The position numbers and the translations under genes were made by a program. The notes under the pieces were generated by a model that was not told the DNA's origin, made no database searches, and was given only the letters and a program-made list of their open reading frames with translations. From Methanomicrobia archaeon (GTDB taxonomy: Archaea > Methanobacteriota_B > Thermococci > Methanofastidiosales > NM3): 64,000 nt of DNA. Of the stretch, positions 17,029-25,307 are shown in pieces; position 1 is the stretch's first letter, and each line of letters begins with the position of its first letter. Location: contig JAUVXU010000004.1 of NCBI GenBank assembly GCA_030603445.1, positions 62,001 to 126,000 on the forward strand, given 5' to 3'.

Positions 17029-17667
17029 GTGAAGGCTAATTCTAGGAACAACACTTGGCAGCAGCTGGCAGGGATTTGTGGCATGTTGTCCCCGTTTGTT
17101 GCCTTTGTGGCAATATCTATTGCAATTTCAAATGCGCCGCCTTTTGTGTGGAAGGAGAACTGGCTTAGCGACCTTGGGGTCTACGAAGGAGCGTCATATT
17201 ACTTCAATACGGGGATTTTTTTTACAGGCATCCTGGGAATAGGGCTTGGCAGCGGGTTGTACCGCAAGTATATGAAATCACGAACTTCAAGAATAGGGGC
17301 CGCACTATTTATTTCTGGTTCAGTAGCATTGTGCGGAGTAGGGGTGTTTACAGAAAACGCAGGTGATATCCACTTCTACACCTCCGCCCTCTTCTTCATT
17401 CTTGTACCATTATCCATAATTATTATGGGTGTTTATGATATAGTGCACTACCATATTAAGCAAGCGTACCTAACGACTGCATGCGCCACTGGCGCCTATA
17501 TCGCGTGGCTATTGCCATGGCCTGGAACAGGTGGCGCGCTTCCAGAAGCTGCTGCCGCAATACTACTTAGTATCGTATCGTTCATATACGGCATGACACT
17601 TGCTGCACCATATTGTCCCCTTAAAAACAAACAATGCATATCTACCAAAAAACAGGAACAGGCCTAA
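17029..17667 (+). CDS. DUF998 family membrane protein
   Basis: 212 aa with about six membrane helices (residues 15-33, 55-75, 88-106, 115-135, 147-165 and 175-195). The first segment with W-x-x-L-A-G-x-x-G and the later ENWLSDLG fit the DUF998 family, for which no biochemical role is known. The start is GTG at 17029 with no ribosome-binding site; it may be translated from a nearly leaderless message. It converges with the Lrp regulator and their stop codons overlap. Confidence 0.65.
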   Translation: MKANSRNNTWQQLAGICGMLSPFVAFVAISIAISNAPPFVWKENWLSDLGVYEGASYYFNTGIFFTGILGIGLGSGLYRKYMKSRTSRIGAALFISGSVALCGVGVFTENAGDIHFYTSALFFILVPLSIIIMGVYDIVHYHIKQAYLTTACATGAYIAWLLPWPGTGGALPEAAAAILLSIVSFIYGMTLAAPYCPLKNKQCISTKKQEQA

Positions 17668-18095
17668 AGGTCCACAAGGATATTTTCCTTAAAGGTGTTT
17701 AGAACAATAGACGTGTTTGTGCGCTCAATGTACTTCATCGTATGCAGCTCCTTTACAAATCTGTTAAGATGGTCTCTGTTCTCGAATCGTCCTATGATCA
17801 CTGCGTCATAATCTCCCGTAACATCATACACCCCGACCACGTTTGGATATTCAACTATCTTTTCCTCTATAAAACGAAGCTTTCCCTTCGAGATGTTAAG
17901 GTATATTATTGCCCGAAAGTCAAAACCCACCTTCTCTACATCTACGACAGGTATGTATCCTTTGATGATTCCGTTATCTTCCATGCGCTTTATGCGATGC
18001 GATACCGTACCAACAGAAAGATGAATAATTTGTGCAATCTCCCTAAACGAAAGCCGTGCATCCTTGTTTAGGACGCGTATTATCTGCTTATCCAC
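17664..18095 (-). CDS. Lrp/AsnC family transcriptional regulator
   Basis: An N-terminal helix-turn-helix (DARLSFREIAQIIHLSVGTVSHRIKRME) is followed by an alpha-beta ligand-binding (RAM) domain (AIIYLNISKGKLRFIEEKIVEYPNVVGVYDVTGDYDAVI). Full family length, about 143-146 aa. It sits just downstream of the pyrimidine catabolism cluster on the same strand and may regulate it. The coordinate uses GTG 18095. In frame upstream, AUA at 18104 preceded by GGGG five bases before it would add the family-typical (M)DEV and may be the real start. Confidence 0.9.
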   Translation of the reverse strand: MDKQIIRVLNKDARLSFREIAQIIHLSVGTVSHRIKRMEDNGIIKGYIPVVDVEKVGFDFRAIIYLNISKGKLRFIEEKIVEYPNVVGVYDVTGDYDAVIIGRFENRDHLNRFVKELHTMKYIERTNTSIVLNTFKENILVDL

Positions 18096-18256
18096 CTCGT
18101 CTATATTTTCCCCTATAATACCATCTCCATTTATCAGTACTCAAGATCCTCATCACAGCTGTCGCTCAGTCGGGATTTTTCATCACCTGCATACATTTGA
18201 ACAAAGTGATAAAAATGTTTCCAAAAAAAAGGAATAAAAAGAAAGGATGGGAAAGC

Positions 18257-19477
18257 TTATTTTACAGGCTGACCCTGTTCACGGGTCCATCGCTGCGATT
18301 CACCACGCACCACCATATCTATGGCGCCAACAGGGCATACAACAGCGCAGAGTGCGCATCCAAGGCACTCCTCGTCATCAATGTCGTTTATCTTCGGGAC
18401 CTTTATTGCCCCTCCGCCAGTATCGCCGCATGCCACCGTGCACCTATTGCAGTGAAGGCATTTTCCAACGTCCACTTCAGGGTATAGGTGGTCCTCGACC
18501 TCGAGATCCTCATATGATGTCACCGCGTCAAGTGCGACTCCCACCATATCAGCGACGGTATCATACCCCTGCCCATCCATAAACTCAAGTGTCTTTCGCT
18601 TCCATTTCTCCACAATCCCAAAGCCATACCACATGGCTGCTGTGACATTCTGGGTCGTTGCTGCGCCAAGCATTATGTGCTCTACAGCATTTTTCCAGCT
18701 GTCAATGCCGCCTACCCCGGAAATTGGCAGCTTCACCTCTTTTGCAAGCTCGGCAACTATGCGAAGGGCTATAGGGCGTACCTGCGGGCCGCTGTTGCCT
18801 GAGACCAGTCCCCTTCCAAGAACGTTTGGCGCCACCACCTTTTGGTAGATATCAACATCTATTATCCCTGCAACAGTGTTAATGGCTGCAAGCGCATCTG
18901 CGCCCCCCTTCTTTGCGGCCTTTCCCATCTGCACTATATCTGTGACGTTTGGCGTAAGCTTTGTCATCACAGGTATTGACACCTCGTCCTTTACCGCTTT
19001 TGTCACCCCGTGGACTAGCTGCGGGTCCTGCCCTATGAACATGCCCATATGCTCCTCCGGGCATCCGTGGGGGCAGGATACGTTTAGCTCTATTATGCTT
19101 GCGCCATGCTCCTCGCACCATCTTCCAAGTGCTGCCCAATCGTCAAGATCGGGTGTTGCCATTATCGATACTATAAACGGCGCCTTGGTATCCTGCAGCA
19201 CCTTTATCTCCTTATCCCACCACTCAAGGCCATGTGTTGTTATAAGCTCGCAGTTCTGCAGACCGTAAAGTGAGTTATGGCGCCTTGCGCCCATAAGGCG
19301 CGGCCTGACATCCGGCCTGACGTTCTTGTCAAAAGACAGTGTCTTGACGACGCAAGAGCCCCATCCCTTATCAATTATCTTACGCATATGCTCCCCAGTA
19401 AGTGTCGGAGACGCAGACCCTATAAAGAACGGATTGTCAAATTCTATTCCTAAAAACTCTGTTCGTAATGATGCCAT
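18257..19477 (-). CDS. preA: dihydropyrimidine dehydrogenase subunit A-like protein (copy 2)
   Basis: Homologous to the uracil/thymine-reducing half of dihydropyrimidine dehydrogenase. The FMN-barrel (residues 1-320) has the catalytic loop NVSCPHG with Cys135, TPNVTDI, NTVAG, SGNSG and GGIDSW. The C-terminal ferredoxin domain has two Cx2Cx2Cx3C clusters (CLHCNRCTVAC; CLGCALCAVVC). The start ATG 19477 follows GTGAGG and lies 4 bases after the stop of copy 1, so the two are translationally coupled. A longer frame to 19540 is antisense-like overlap with copy 1 and was not used. Parts of the gene are almost identical in DNA to copy 1. A related FMN enzyme with another substrate cannot be excluded. 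Confidence 0.88.
   Translation of the reverse strand: MASLRTEFLGIEFDNPFFIGSASPTLTGEHMRKIIDKGWGSCVVKTLSFDKNVRPDVRPRLMGARRHNSLYGLQNCELITTHGLEWWDKEIKVLQDTKAPFIVSIMATPDLDDWAALGRWCEEHGASIIELNVSCPHGCPEEHMGMFIGQDPQLVHGVTKAVKDEVSIPVMTKLTPNVTDIVQMGKAAKKGGADALAAINTVAGIIDVDIYQKVVAPNVLGRGLVSGNSGPQVRPIALRIVAELAKEVKLPISGVGGIDSWKNAVEHIMLGAATTQNVTAAMWYGFGIVEKWKRKTLEFMDGQGYDTVADMVGVALDAVTSYEDLEVEDHLYPEVDVGKCLHCNRCTVACGDTGGGAIKVPKINDIDDEECLGCALCAVVCPVGAIDMVVRGESQRWTREQGQPVK
18276..18367. repeat. gene-conversion patch A in preA copy 2
   Basis: 92 bases that match 19510-19601 with two differences. They encode the last 4Fe-4S motif and the C-terminal tail, while flanking DNA of the two copies is clearly more diverged. 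Confidence 0.75.
18891..19162. repeat. gene-conversion patch B in preA copy 2
   Basis: 272 bases that match 20125-20396 with only about six differences. They encode the catalytic-loop region around Cys135. Sequence on both sides diverges sharply, also at third codon positions. Confidence 0.8.
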
Positions 19478-19481
19478 TTCC

Positions 19482-20711
19482 TCACACCCCCTTCTCCACT
19501 GGCGGCCCTTGTTCACGGGTCCATCGCTGCGATTCACCACGCACCACCATATCTATGGCGCCAACAGGGCATACAACGGCGCAGAGTGCGCACCCAAGGC
19601 ATTTCTCATCATCTATGTCGTTTAGATAAGGGGTTGTTATGGCGCCTCCTCCCGTGTCCCCACAGGCTATCTTGCATCTCTGGCATTGCACGCACACATC
19701 GTCGTTTACTTCAGGATACAGATGGTCCTCGACCTCAAGATCCTCATAACTGCTAAGAGACGGCAGTGCAAGGCCAATTAGCTCGTCTACCGATTCGTAG
19801 CCTTCCTCGTGCATGAACTCAAGCATACGGCGCTTCCATTCCTGGACAAATCCAAATCCCTCAAACATCGCCTCCGTTACCACCTGAACAGTGGATGCGC
19901 CAAGCATCATCATCCCGATAGCTGCCTGCCAGCTGTCAATGCCGCCTATTCCTGAAATTGGCAGCTTTACGTTTTGTGCAAGGTCTGCAACCCACTTGTA
20001 CGCAATCATACGCACAGACGCTCCGCTGTTGCCGGAGATGGTGCCATGTGTTAGCACCATTGGCGCAGGAAGCCTTTTGTATATGTCAACAGCATTTATG
20101 CCTGCAATAGTATTAATGGTGGATAGCGCATCTGCGCCCCCTTTCTTTGCAGCCTTTCCCATCTGCACTATATCTGTGACGTTTGGCGTAAGCTTTGTCA
20201 TCACAGGTATTGACACCTCGTCCTTTACCGCTTTTGTCACGTCATGGACTAGCTGCGGGTCCTGGCCTATGAACATGCCCATATGCTCCTCCGGGCATCC
20301 GTGGGGGCAGGATACGTTTAGCTCTATTATGCTTGCGCCATGCTCCTCGCACCATCTTCCAAGTGCTGCCCAATCGTCAAGATCGGGTGTTGCCATAATG
20401 GAGACCATCATCGGGGCATCAAGCCCTTTTAGCATCCTCAACTGCCCTTCCCACCAATCAAGATTGTGTGTGGTGATAAGCTCGCAGTTCTGCAGATTTA
20501 TTATATTAGAATAACGGCCAATACCATTTAGGCGCGGCCTGACATCCGGCCTGACGTTCTTGTCAAGGGACAGTGTCTTAACGACATAGGACCCCCATCC
20601 GGCATCGACTATCTTTCGCATATGTGCTCCGTCAACAGTAGGGGATGCGGAGCCTATGATTAGTGGATTATCCATCTCAAATCCCAAAAACTCAGTTCTT
20701 AAATCTGTCAT
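19482..20711 (-). CDS. preA: dihydropyrimidine dehydrogenase subunit A-like protein (copy 1)
   Basis: 409 aa with the same layout as the downstream copy: FMN barrel with Cys135 in ELNVSCPHGCPEEHMG, KLTPNVTDIVQMGKAAK, NTIAGINAVD, SGNSGASVR and GGIDSW, then two 4Fe-4S motifs (CVQCQRCKIAC; CLGCALCAVVC). In bacteria PreA needs a flavin/NADPH partner (PreT). None is present here; instead an FrhB-like F420-type flavoprotein directly precedes it (stop and start 6 bases apart). Electrons may therefore come from F420H2 or ferredoxin. The start is supported by GGTGATTAGGA. Confidence 0.9.
   Translation of the reverse strand: MTDLRTEFLGFEMDNPLIIGSASPTVDGAHMRKIVDAGWGSYVVKTLSLDKNVRPDVRPRLNGIGRYSNIINLQNCELITTHNLDWWEGQLRMLKGLDAPMMVSIMATPDLDDWAALGRWCEEHGASIIELNVSCPHGCPEEHMGMFIGQDPQLVHDVTKAVKDEVSIPVMTKLTPNVTDIVQMGKAAKKGGADALSTINTIAGINAVDIYKRLPAPMVLTHGTISGNSGASVRMIAYKWVADLAQNVKLPISGIGGIDSWQAAIGMMMLGASTVQVVTEAMFEGFGFVQEWKRRMLEFMHEEGYESVDELIGLALPSLSSYEDLEVEDHLYPEVNDDVCVQCQRCKIACGDTGGGAITTPYLNDIDDEKCLGCALCAVVCPVGAIDMVVRGESQRWTREQGPPVEKGV
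19510..19601. repeat. gene-conversion patch A in preA copy 1
   Basis: Partner of 18276-18367, two differences in 92 bases. Confidence 0.75.
20125..20396. repeat. gene-conversion patch B in preA copy 1
   Basis: Partner of 18891-19162, same length with no gaps and about six substitutions. Confidence 0.8.
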
Positions 20712-20717
20712 TCCTAA

Positions 20718-21884
20718 TCACCTAGCCGCCCTCAGTCCCATCACAGATGGCGTTACTGAATACTTTGACCCTGCTGCAGCACGCACCTGCTCTATATCGT
20801 TTGTTGTTAGTACCACGGGCTTCTGGTGTTCATCTCCCCTATTGATGGTCACGGTCTCAAAGAAACCTCGCTTGAGCCCAAACTCCAACAGGGCGGATAC
20901 AACTCCCCCATCCTGAACATTTCCCTCAACGCGTTTTGCCCTCGCAGAAAAGAACATGACATCTTTTGTGTTTGCCCACTGTTTATGAAATGCTGTTGTC
21001 CTTGGGCATACCATGTAACAATAGCCGCATGCAACATCCGGGCATCTGTTGATGCCATATGGGCGATCGTTGTCAAATTTTATATTATTATCAGGGCATA
21101 CGAGCCCGCAAGCGCCGCAGTCCACACACTGCCCTTGAAGTATCACATCCTCTTCAAGCTCTGTGAAGATGTTTTTTTCGTTGACATTGTGCATGAATTT
21201 CTCAGGTTCTTCCTCCTTGTCCCATGTGTCAAGGAAATTAATTTTAAATCCTTTTTTCTTGCGCTTTTTCCCATTCTTATATGCCTGATTCTTGTTAAAC
21301 TCATATAGCTTGCCAAGTGCATCCTTATCATGGATATCCTCTACTTCTATTACTCCTGTGACAAGCGCTTTTTTGAAAAATATCTTTCCGGGATCTGTGC
21401 GAAGGACAACTGTTGAATAACCTTCTGAAGAACCGATTCCTCCAACAGATATATCTGAAAAATCAGCCATAAGGTCGGGGCACAGCTTGCAATTTCCCCG
21501 TGCATAAGGCGCAAACTCTTTTATTTGGCATGAAAGGACATCCTCAGGCGTATGCACATATAGCCTGCCGCCTGATATGTTCACCTTCTTCACCATATCC
21601 ATAGGGACGCCCCACTTGTGTCTGATAAACTCTTCAACACTATTATAGGCGAAGTTCTCTGTACAAAATAATCCTATGACAAACTGTTTTCCTCTTGGCC
21701 AAAATGGATAATCGAAGTAAACACGTTCCTCCACCTTTGGAAGCGCCCTTAATACCTTGGTCATCTTCTCGATTTTTCGAACTGCGTTGGCTTGGCAACC
21801 CACACCGACAAAACAGTTCTTGGCCAATAGGCATCCGTTGGTGCCGGATGCATTGGCTTTAACTATCCTCATTACATCTGCCAT
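20718..21884 (-). CDS. FrhB/FdhB-like F420 flavoprotein with permuted domain order
   Basis: 388 aa. All parts of a coenzyme F420 hydrogenase/dehydrogenase beta subunit are present, but in swapped order. Residues 20-190 are the usual C-terminal half (VGCQANAVRKIE, IGLFCTENF, Cx2CxD, DISVGGIGSSEGYSTVVLRTD). Residues 253-294 hold two 4Fe-4S motifs. Residues 323-388 are the usual N-terminal half (DGGVVSALLEFGLKRGF, then AAGSKYSVTPSVMGLR), which here ends the protein. A long basic linker (KNGKKRKKKGFK) joins the halves. It lies between the aminotransferase and preA copy 1 with short gaps. Likely role: electron transfer between F420 or ferredoxin and the PreA proteins. Confidence 0.82.
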   Translation of the reverse strand: MADVMRIVKANASGTNGCLLAKNCFVGVGCQANAVRKIEKMTKVLRALPKVEERVYFDYPFWPRGKQFVIGLFCTENFAYNSVEEFIRHKWGVPMDMVKKVNISGGRLYVHTPEDVLSCQIKEFAPYARGNCKLCPDLMADFSDISVGGIGSSEGYSTVVLRTDPGKIFFKKALVTGVIEVEDIHDKDALGKLYEFNKNQAYKNGKKRKKKGFKINFLDTWDKEEEPEKFMHNVNEKNIFTELEEDVILQGQCVDCGACGLVCPDNNIKFDNDRPYGINRCPDVACGYCYMVCPRTTAFHKQWANTKDVMFFSARAKRVEGNVQDGGVVSALLEFGLKRGFFETVTINRGDEHQKPVVLTTNDIEQVRAAAGSKYSVTPSVMGLRAAR

Positions 21885-21899
21885 GCAGACCCCTTCAGC

Positions 21900-23231
21900 T
21901 TATCTGCATTCCTTATCGCTTATAACAAGGGCATTATCAATAACATCAAGGGCGTTGAGTACCTCTTCCTTGCTAACAATAAGGGGCGGGGCTAAAAGGA
22001 GTGTAGTTATCATCTGTAAGAAAAATGTGCCATTTTTGAAGCATTCCGCCTGTACCTTCGCAGGGATCGTCTGTATTGGCCTAAACTTATCGTCACGCAC
22101 CGATGAAGCCTCCTGGGTCTTGGAATCCTTTATAAGTTCTATTCCCCAGAAACATCCTTTTCCACGAACATCCCCCACAGACTTGTGGTCCTCTTTTATC
22201 TCTTCGAGGCGTTTCTTAAACACTGGTTCTAGTGATGCTGCGCGTTCCACAAGCTTCTCATCCTCATAAAGTTTTATAGACGCAATACCAGCAGCGCACG
22301 CAAGCGCATGTCCTGAGTACGTATGGCCATGAACAAATAGGTTATCTTCAAAGAAATCAGATATCTTCTCGCTCATCATTGTTGCCCCAAGGGGAACGTA
22401 TGTTCCTGAAAGGCCCTTTGCCATAGCCACGATGTCTGGTGATGCCTTCCAGTGCTCTATTCCGAACATCTTTCCAGTCCTTCCAAATCCGACCATCACC
22501 TCGTCATCTATCCACACGACCTCAAGCTCGTCGCATATCTCCCTTATGCGCTCATAGTAACCAGGGGGCGGGACAATGACGCCGTTTGACCCAACTATAG
22601 GCTCTAGCACAATAGCGGCAACTGTATTTTTCCCTTCCATGATTATCTGGTCCCTTATAGACTCTGCACATTGCAATCCACAAGAAGGATATGTCATCTT
22701 GAAAGGACAGCGGTAGCAGTATGGGTCCACTGCGTGTAAGATGCCTGGATATCCCGGTTCATTGAAAGTGTATCGTCGCGGGTCTCCAGTAAGTGAGATC
22801 GATATTCCCAAAGAACCATGATAAGACGTGTATCTAGAGATAACCTTGAACTTTCCGGTATAGTATTTGGCCGCCTTTACTGCAGCTTCTACAGCTTCTG
22901 CCCCTGCAACAGAAAAGAAGGTCTTCCTAAACTTGCCTGGTGCTATCTCTGCAAGCTTCTTTGCCAATGCGGCGCGAGGGGGACACCCCAAAGCTGGAGC
23001 CACATAGGCATAAGTGTTCAACTGATCTATTATAGCTTTGTTCACTACAGGATTTTTATGCCCATAGTTAGTAGATATAAGCTGTGAAGAAAAATCGATA
23101 TACTTTTTCCCATTGACATCAGTCAAGTATGCGCCATCTGCATCAACGATTGGAAGAACGTTCACATTACGTTGTGCAGACCAAGTCCTTACTACATATT
23201 TTTTTTCCATTTCTGCAAAATTCTCATCCAT
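21900..23231 (-). CDS. class III PLP aminotransferase (beta-alanine/omega-amino acid type)
   Basis: 443 aa fold-type I aminotransferase. PLP contacts: SVAGAEAVEAAVKAAKYYTG, YHGS, WIDDEVMVGFGRTG and the Schiff-base lysine K272 (MAKGLSG). A cysteine group (CYRCPF...CGLQC, residues 172-188) is typical of one omega-aminotransferase branch. In this cluster the likely amino donor is beta-alanine, the product of uracil breakdown, giving malonate semialdehyde; 4-aminobutyrate or 3-aminoisobutyrate are alternatives. The start ATG 23231 follows GGGAGG with 7-base spacing; the open frame to 23291 is not used. It is the first gene of the aminotransferase-FrhB-PreA-PreA transcription unit. Confidence 0.85.
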   Translation of the reverse strand: MDENFAEMEKKYVVRTWSAQRNVNVLPIVDADGAYLTDVNGKKYIDFSSQLISTNYGHKNPVVNKAIIDQLNTYAYVAPALGCPPRAALAKKLAEIAPGKFRKTFFSVAGAEAVEAAVKAAKYYTGKFKVISRYTSYHGSLGISISLTGDPRRYTFNEPGYPGILHAVDPYCYRCPFKMTYPSCGLQCAESIRDQIIMEGKNTVAAIVLEPIVGSNGVIVPPPGYYERIREICDELEVVWIDDEVMVGFGRTGKMFGIEHWKASPDIVAMAKGLSGTYVPLGATMMSEKISDFFEDNLFVHGHTYSGHALACAAGIASIKLYEDEKLVERAASLEPVFKKRLEEIKEDHKSVGDVRGKGCFWGIELIKDSKTQEASSVRDDKFRPIQTIPAKVQAECFKNGTFFLQMITTLLLAPPLIVSKEEVLNALDVIDNALVISDKECR

Positions 23232-23474
23232 ACAGAATCCTCCCAGTATTCTGTTTGTCCTATTACAAAAGAACACAAACAATGCTCCCATATAGTGATT
23301 GTCTAATCAGCACTGAATAATAGAACTAATATATTTAATTATTCGGCATATTTAATATTTTCGGTGTTATCAATTTTTAATGTTAGTATTACGTTTTTTT
23401 TAAAAAATAATCTAAAATTATGAAATATAAAGCATATCTTACCCATTTTCATACCGTAATGCTTAATACGGAGG
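23232..23474. promoter_or_regulatory. promoter region of the aminotransferase-FrhB-PreA unit
   Basis: AT-rich, with two close repeats of atatttaa followed by tcgg (around 23331-23365, read on the plus strand). TATA-like stretches suit transcription on the minus strand. No gene is present. Confidence 0.4.
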
Positions 23475-24425
23475 TTATTTATATACAATGCGAGTTCCTG
23501 TCCTACCCTCTAAAGAACCAATAATCGATCCTATTGAAGAAATAATAGCAACGTCCCCTCCTGCTTTGATAAATTCCATGGCTGCTGAGACTTTTGGCCC
23601 CATACTTCCTGGAGGGAAGTGCCCTTCTCTTGTGTACTGCTGCGCCTCGCTAAGTGTCATAACATCTATCTTTTCCTCCTTATGCGCTCCGAAATGTTTG
23701 CTAACATGCTCAACATCCGTCATTAACATTAGTATACTAGCGCCTATGTCCGTTGCAAGCAGCTTGGCAGATAGATCTTTATCAATTACCGCCTCAACGC
23801 CAATTAGTTCCCCATCCGCTTCATGCACGGGGATTCCTCCGCCCCCGGAAGCTATGACAATTACCCCGTTATCAGCAAGCAGTTTAACAGTGCTTGCTTC
23901 AACATTTCTTTTTGGTATTGGTGAAGGGACCACGCGCCGGTACCCATCTTTTACGGACTGCGCAACATATTTTATAGGCCATCCTTTGAGTACAGAGAGT
24001 TTCTGGGCCTCCTTTTGGGTATAGAAGGGTCCGACAGGCTTTATAGGGTGCTTAAATGCCTCATCAGAGATGTCCACCACAACTTGATTAACAATCGCCA
24101 CCACTGGGACAAAAAGCCCCTCGCAGGCTAATCTGTTATGGAGGGCCTGTTGAATCATGTACCCCACCTGTCCTTGCGTCATTGCACCAAGCACATCTAA
24201 GGGCTGTTGAGGCACGTGGTCCTTTGCCTCCTCTTGTTGGATTAAGAGAGAACCCACCTGCGGGCCATTTCCATGTGTTAATACGATGCGATGCCCTGCC
24301 TTGACTAATTGCACTAGCTGTTCAGATATAAGAGATATATTAGAGAGCTGTTCCTTGAGAGTTCCTTTCTGATCAGCTCGTTTTATCGCATTTCCGCCCA
24401 ATGCAACAACGATAGTGCTGACCAT
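23475..24425 (-). CDS. arcC: carbamate kinase
   Basis: 316 aa, the standard length. It catalyses carbamoyl phosphate + ADP to carbamate + ATP, reversibly. Conserved parts: VALGGNAI at the N-terminus, THGNGPQVG, PSPIP, ASGGGGIPV, the ADP-site segment LMLMTDVEHV, and FPPGSMGPKVSAA. The start is supported by GGTGA four bases before the ATG. It lies 33 bases downstream of the ureidopropionase gene, so the two form one unit. No arginine deiminase or ornithine transcarbamylase is nearby, so it is probably linked to carbamoyl groups or carbamate released from pyrimidines. Confidence 0.95.
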   Translation of the reverse strand: MVSTIVVALGGNAIKRADQKGTLKEQLSNISLISEQLVQLVKAGHRIVLTHGNGPQVGSLLIQQEEAKDHVPQQPLDVLGAMTQGQVGYMIQQALHNRLACEGLFVPVVAIVNQVVVDISDEAFKHPIKPVGPFYTQKEAQKLSVLKGWPIKYVAQSVKDGYRRVVPSPIPKRNVEASTVKLLADNGVIVIASGGGGIPVHEADGELIGVEAVIDKDLSAKLLATDIGASILMLMTDVEHVSKHFGAHKEEKIDVMTLSEAQQYTREGHFPPGSMGPKVSAAMEFIKAGGDVAIISSIGSIIGSLEGRTGTRIVYK

Positions 24426-24458
24426 AAAATCACCGATATCCTAAAAGAAAAATGAAAG

Positions 24459-25307
24459 CTACGGCAGCAGCTTGCACATATCCGTGTATGTCTCTGGCCG
24501 CCTGTCCCTGAAGAACTGCCAGTCGTTTCGAACATCGCGTATCATGTCAATATCAATATCTGCGATCACGACCTCATCCTTGTCCTCCGAACCTTGTGAT
24601 AGTAGTTGCCCTCTTGGATCGCACACATAAGTGCTTCCAAAGAATCTGCCAAACTTCCAAGGTTTCTCTATCCCGACCCTATTTATTGCAATTGTGAAGA
24701 ACTGATTAGCCACACAATGTGCGCGCTGTTCCAACTCCCATAAATATTGTGACTTGCCAGCCACTGTTGCCGACGGGTTGTAAGTTATCTCTGCTCCTGC
24801 AAGACCCAAGAGGCGCGCTGATTCGGGGAAATGGCGGTCATAGCAGGTGTATATCCCGACTCGACCATACTTGGTCGGGAATACAGGATATCCCAAGTTT
24901 CCTGGCTTAAAGTAGAACTTCTCCCAAAAACCTGGTTTTGTATGTGGAATATGTATCTTCCTAAACTTTCCCAGATACGTTCCATCTGCATCATACACAG
25001 CTGTCGTGTTGTAGTAGACTCCTTCCATTGCCTCCTCATAGACAGGTATGACGGTGACCATATCATACTGTTTGCCAATCTCTGCTATATTGTCTGTTGT
25101 TGGTCCCGGTACAGGTTCAGCGAGATCATACCACTTCGGCTCCTGTTCTGCGCAGAAGTAAGGGCCGTTAAAGAGTTCCTGAAGCCCTATTATCTGTACG
25201 CCTTTATCTCCTGCCTCATCAAGCAGCTTCTCATGTTTCTTGACCATGCCCTCGATTGTTCCAGGGTATGAGCATTGAATTCCTCCCACTTTCACAATTC
25301 TTGTCAA
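24459..25307 (-). CDS. nitrilase-family amidohydrolase, beta-ureidopropionase type
   Basis: 282 aa with the catalytic triad Glu44 (GLQELF), Lys117 (FRKIHIPH) and Cys155 (YTCYDRHFPES). The long insert GPYFCAEQEPKWYDLAE and the motif CYDRHFPE resemble N-carbamoyl-beta-alanine amidohydrolases, which release beta-alanine, CO2 and ammonia. N-carbamoylputrescine amidase is the main alternative. The neighbouring PreA genes and omega-aminotransferase favour the pyrimidine role. No dihydropyrimidinase gene, needed between PreA and this step, is visible in the window. The start is TTG at 25307, five bases after GGTGG. Confidence 0.85.
   Translation of the reverse strand: MTRIVKVGGIQCSYPGTIEGMVKKHEKLLDEAGDKGVQIIGLQELFNGPYFCAEQEPKWYDLAEPVPGPTTDNIAEIGKQYDMVTVIPVYEEAMEGVYYNTTAVYDADGTYLGKFRKIHIPHTKPGFWEKFYFKPGNLGYPVFPTKYGRVGIYTCYDRHFPESARLLGLAGAEITYNPSATVAGKSQYLWELEQRAHCVANQFFTIAINRVGIEKPWKFGRFFGSTYVCDPRGQLLSQGSEDKDEVVIADIDIDMIRDVRNDWQFFRDRRPETYTDMCKLLP

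Noticed and set aside
19478-19540. Extended N-terminus of preA copy 2
   Set aside because: The extra 21 residues come from the 3' end of copy 1 and have no family match; ATG 19477 has a good ribosome-binding site.
19891-20514. 207-codon open frame antisense to preA copy 1
   Set aside because: Mirror frame; an almost identical mirror occurs over copy 2 because the two genes are similar. No independent coding evidence.
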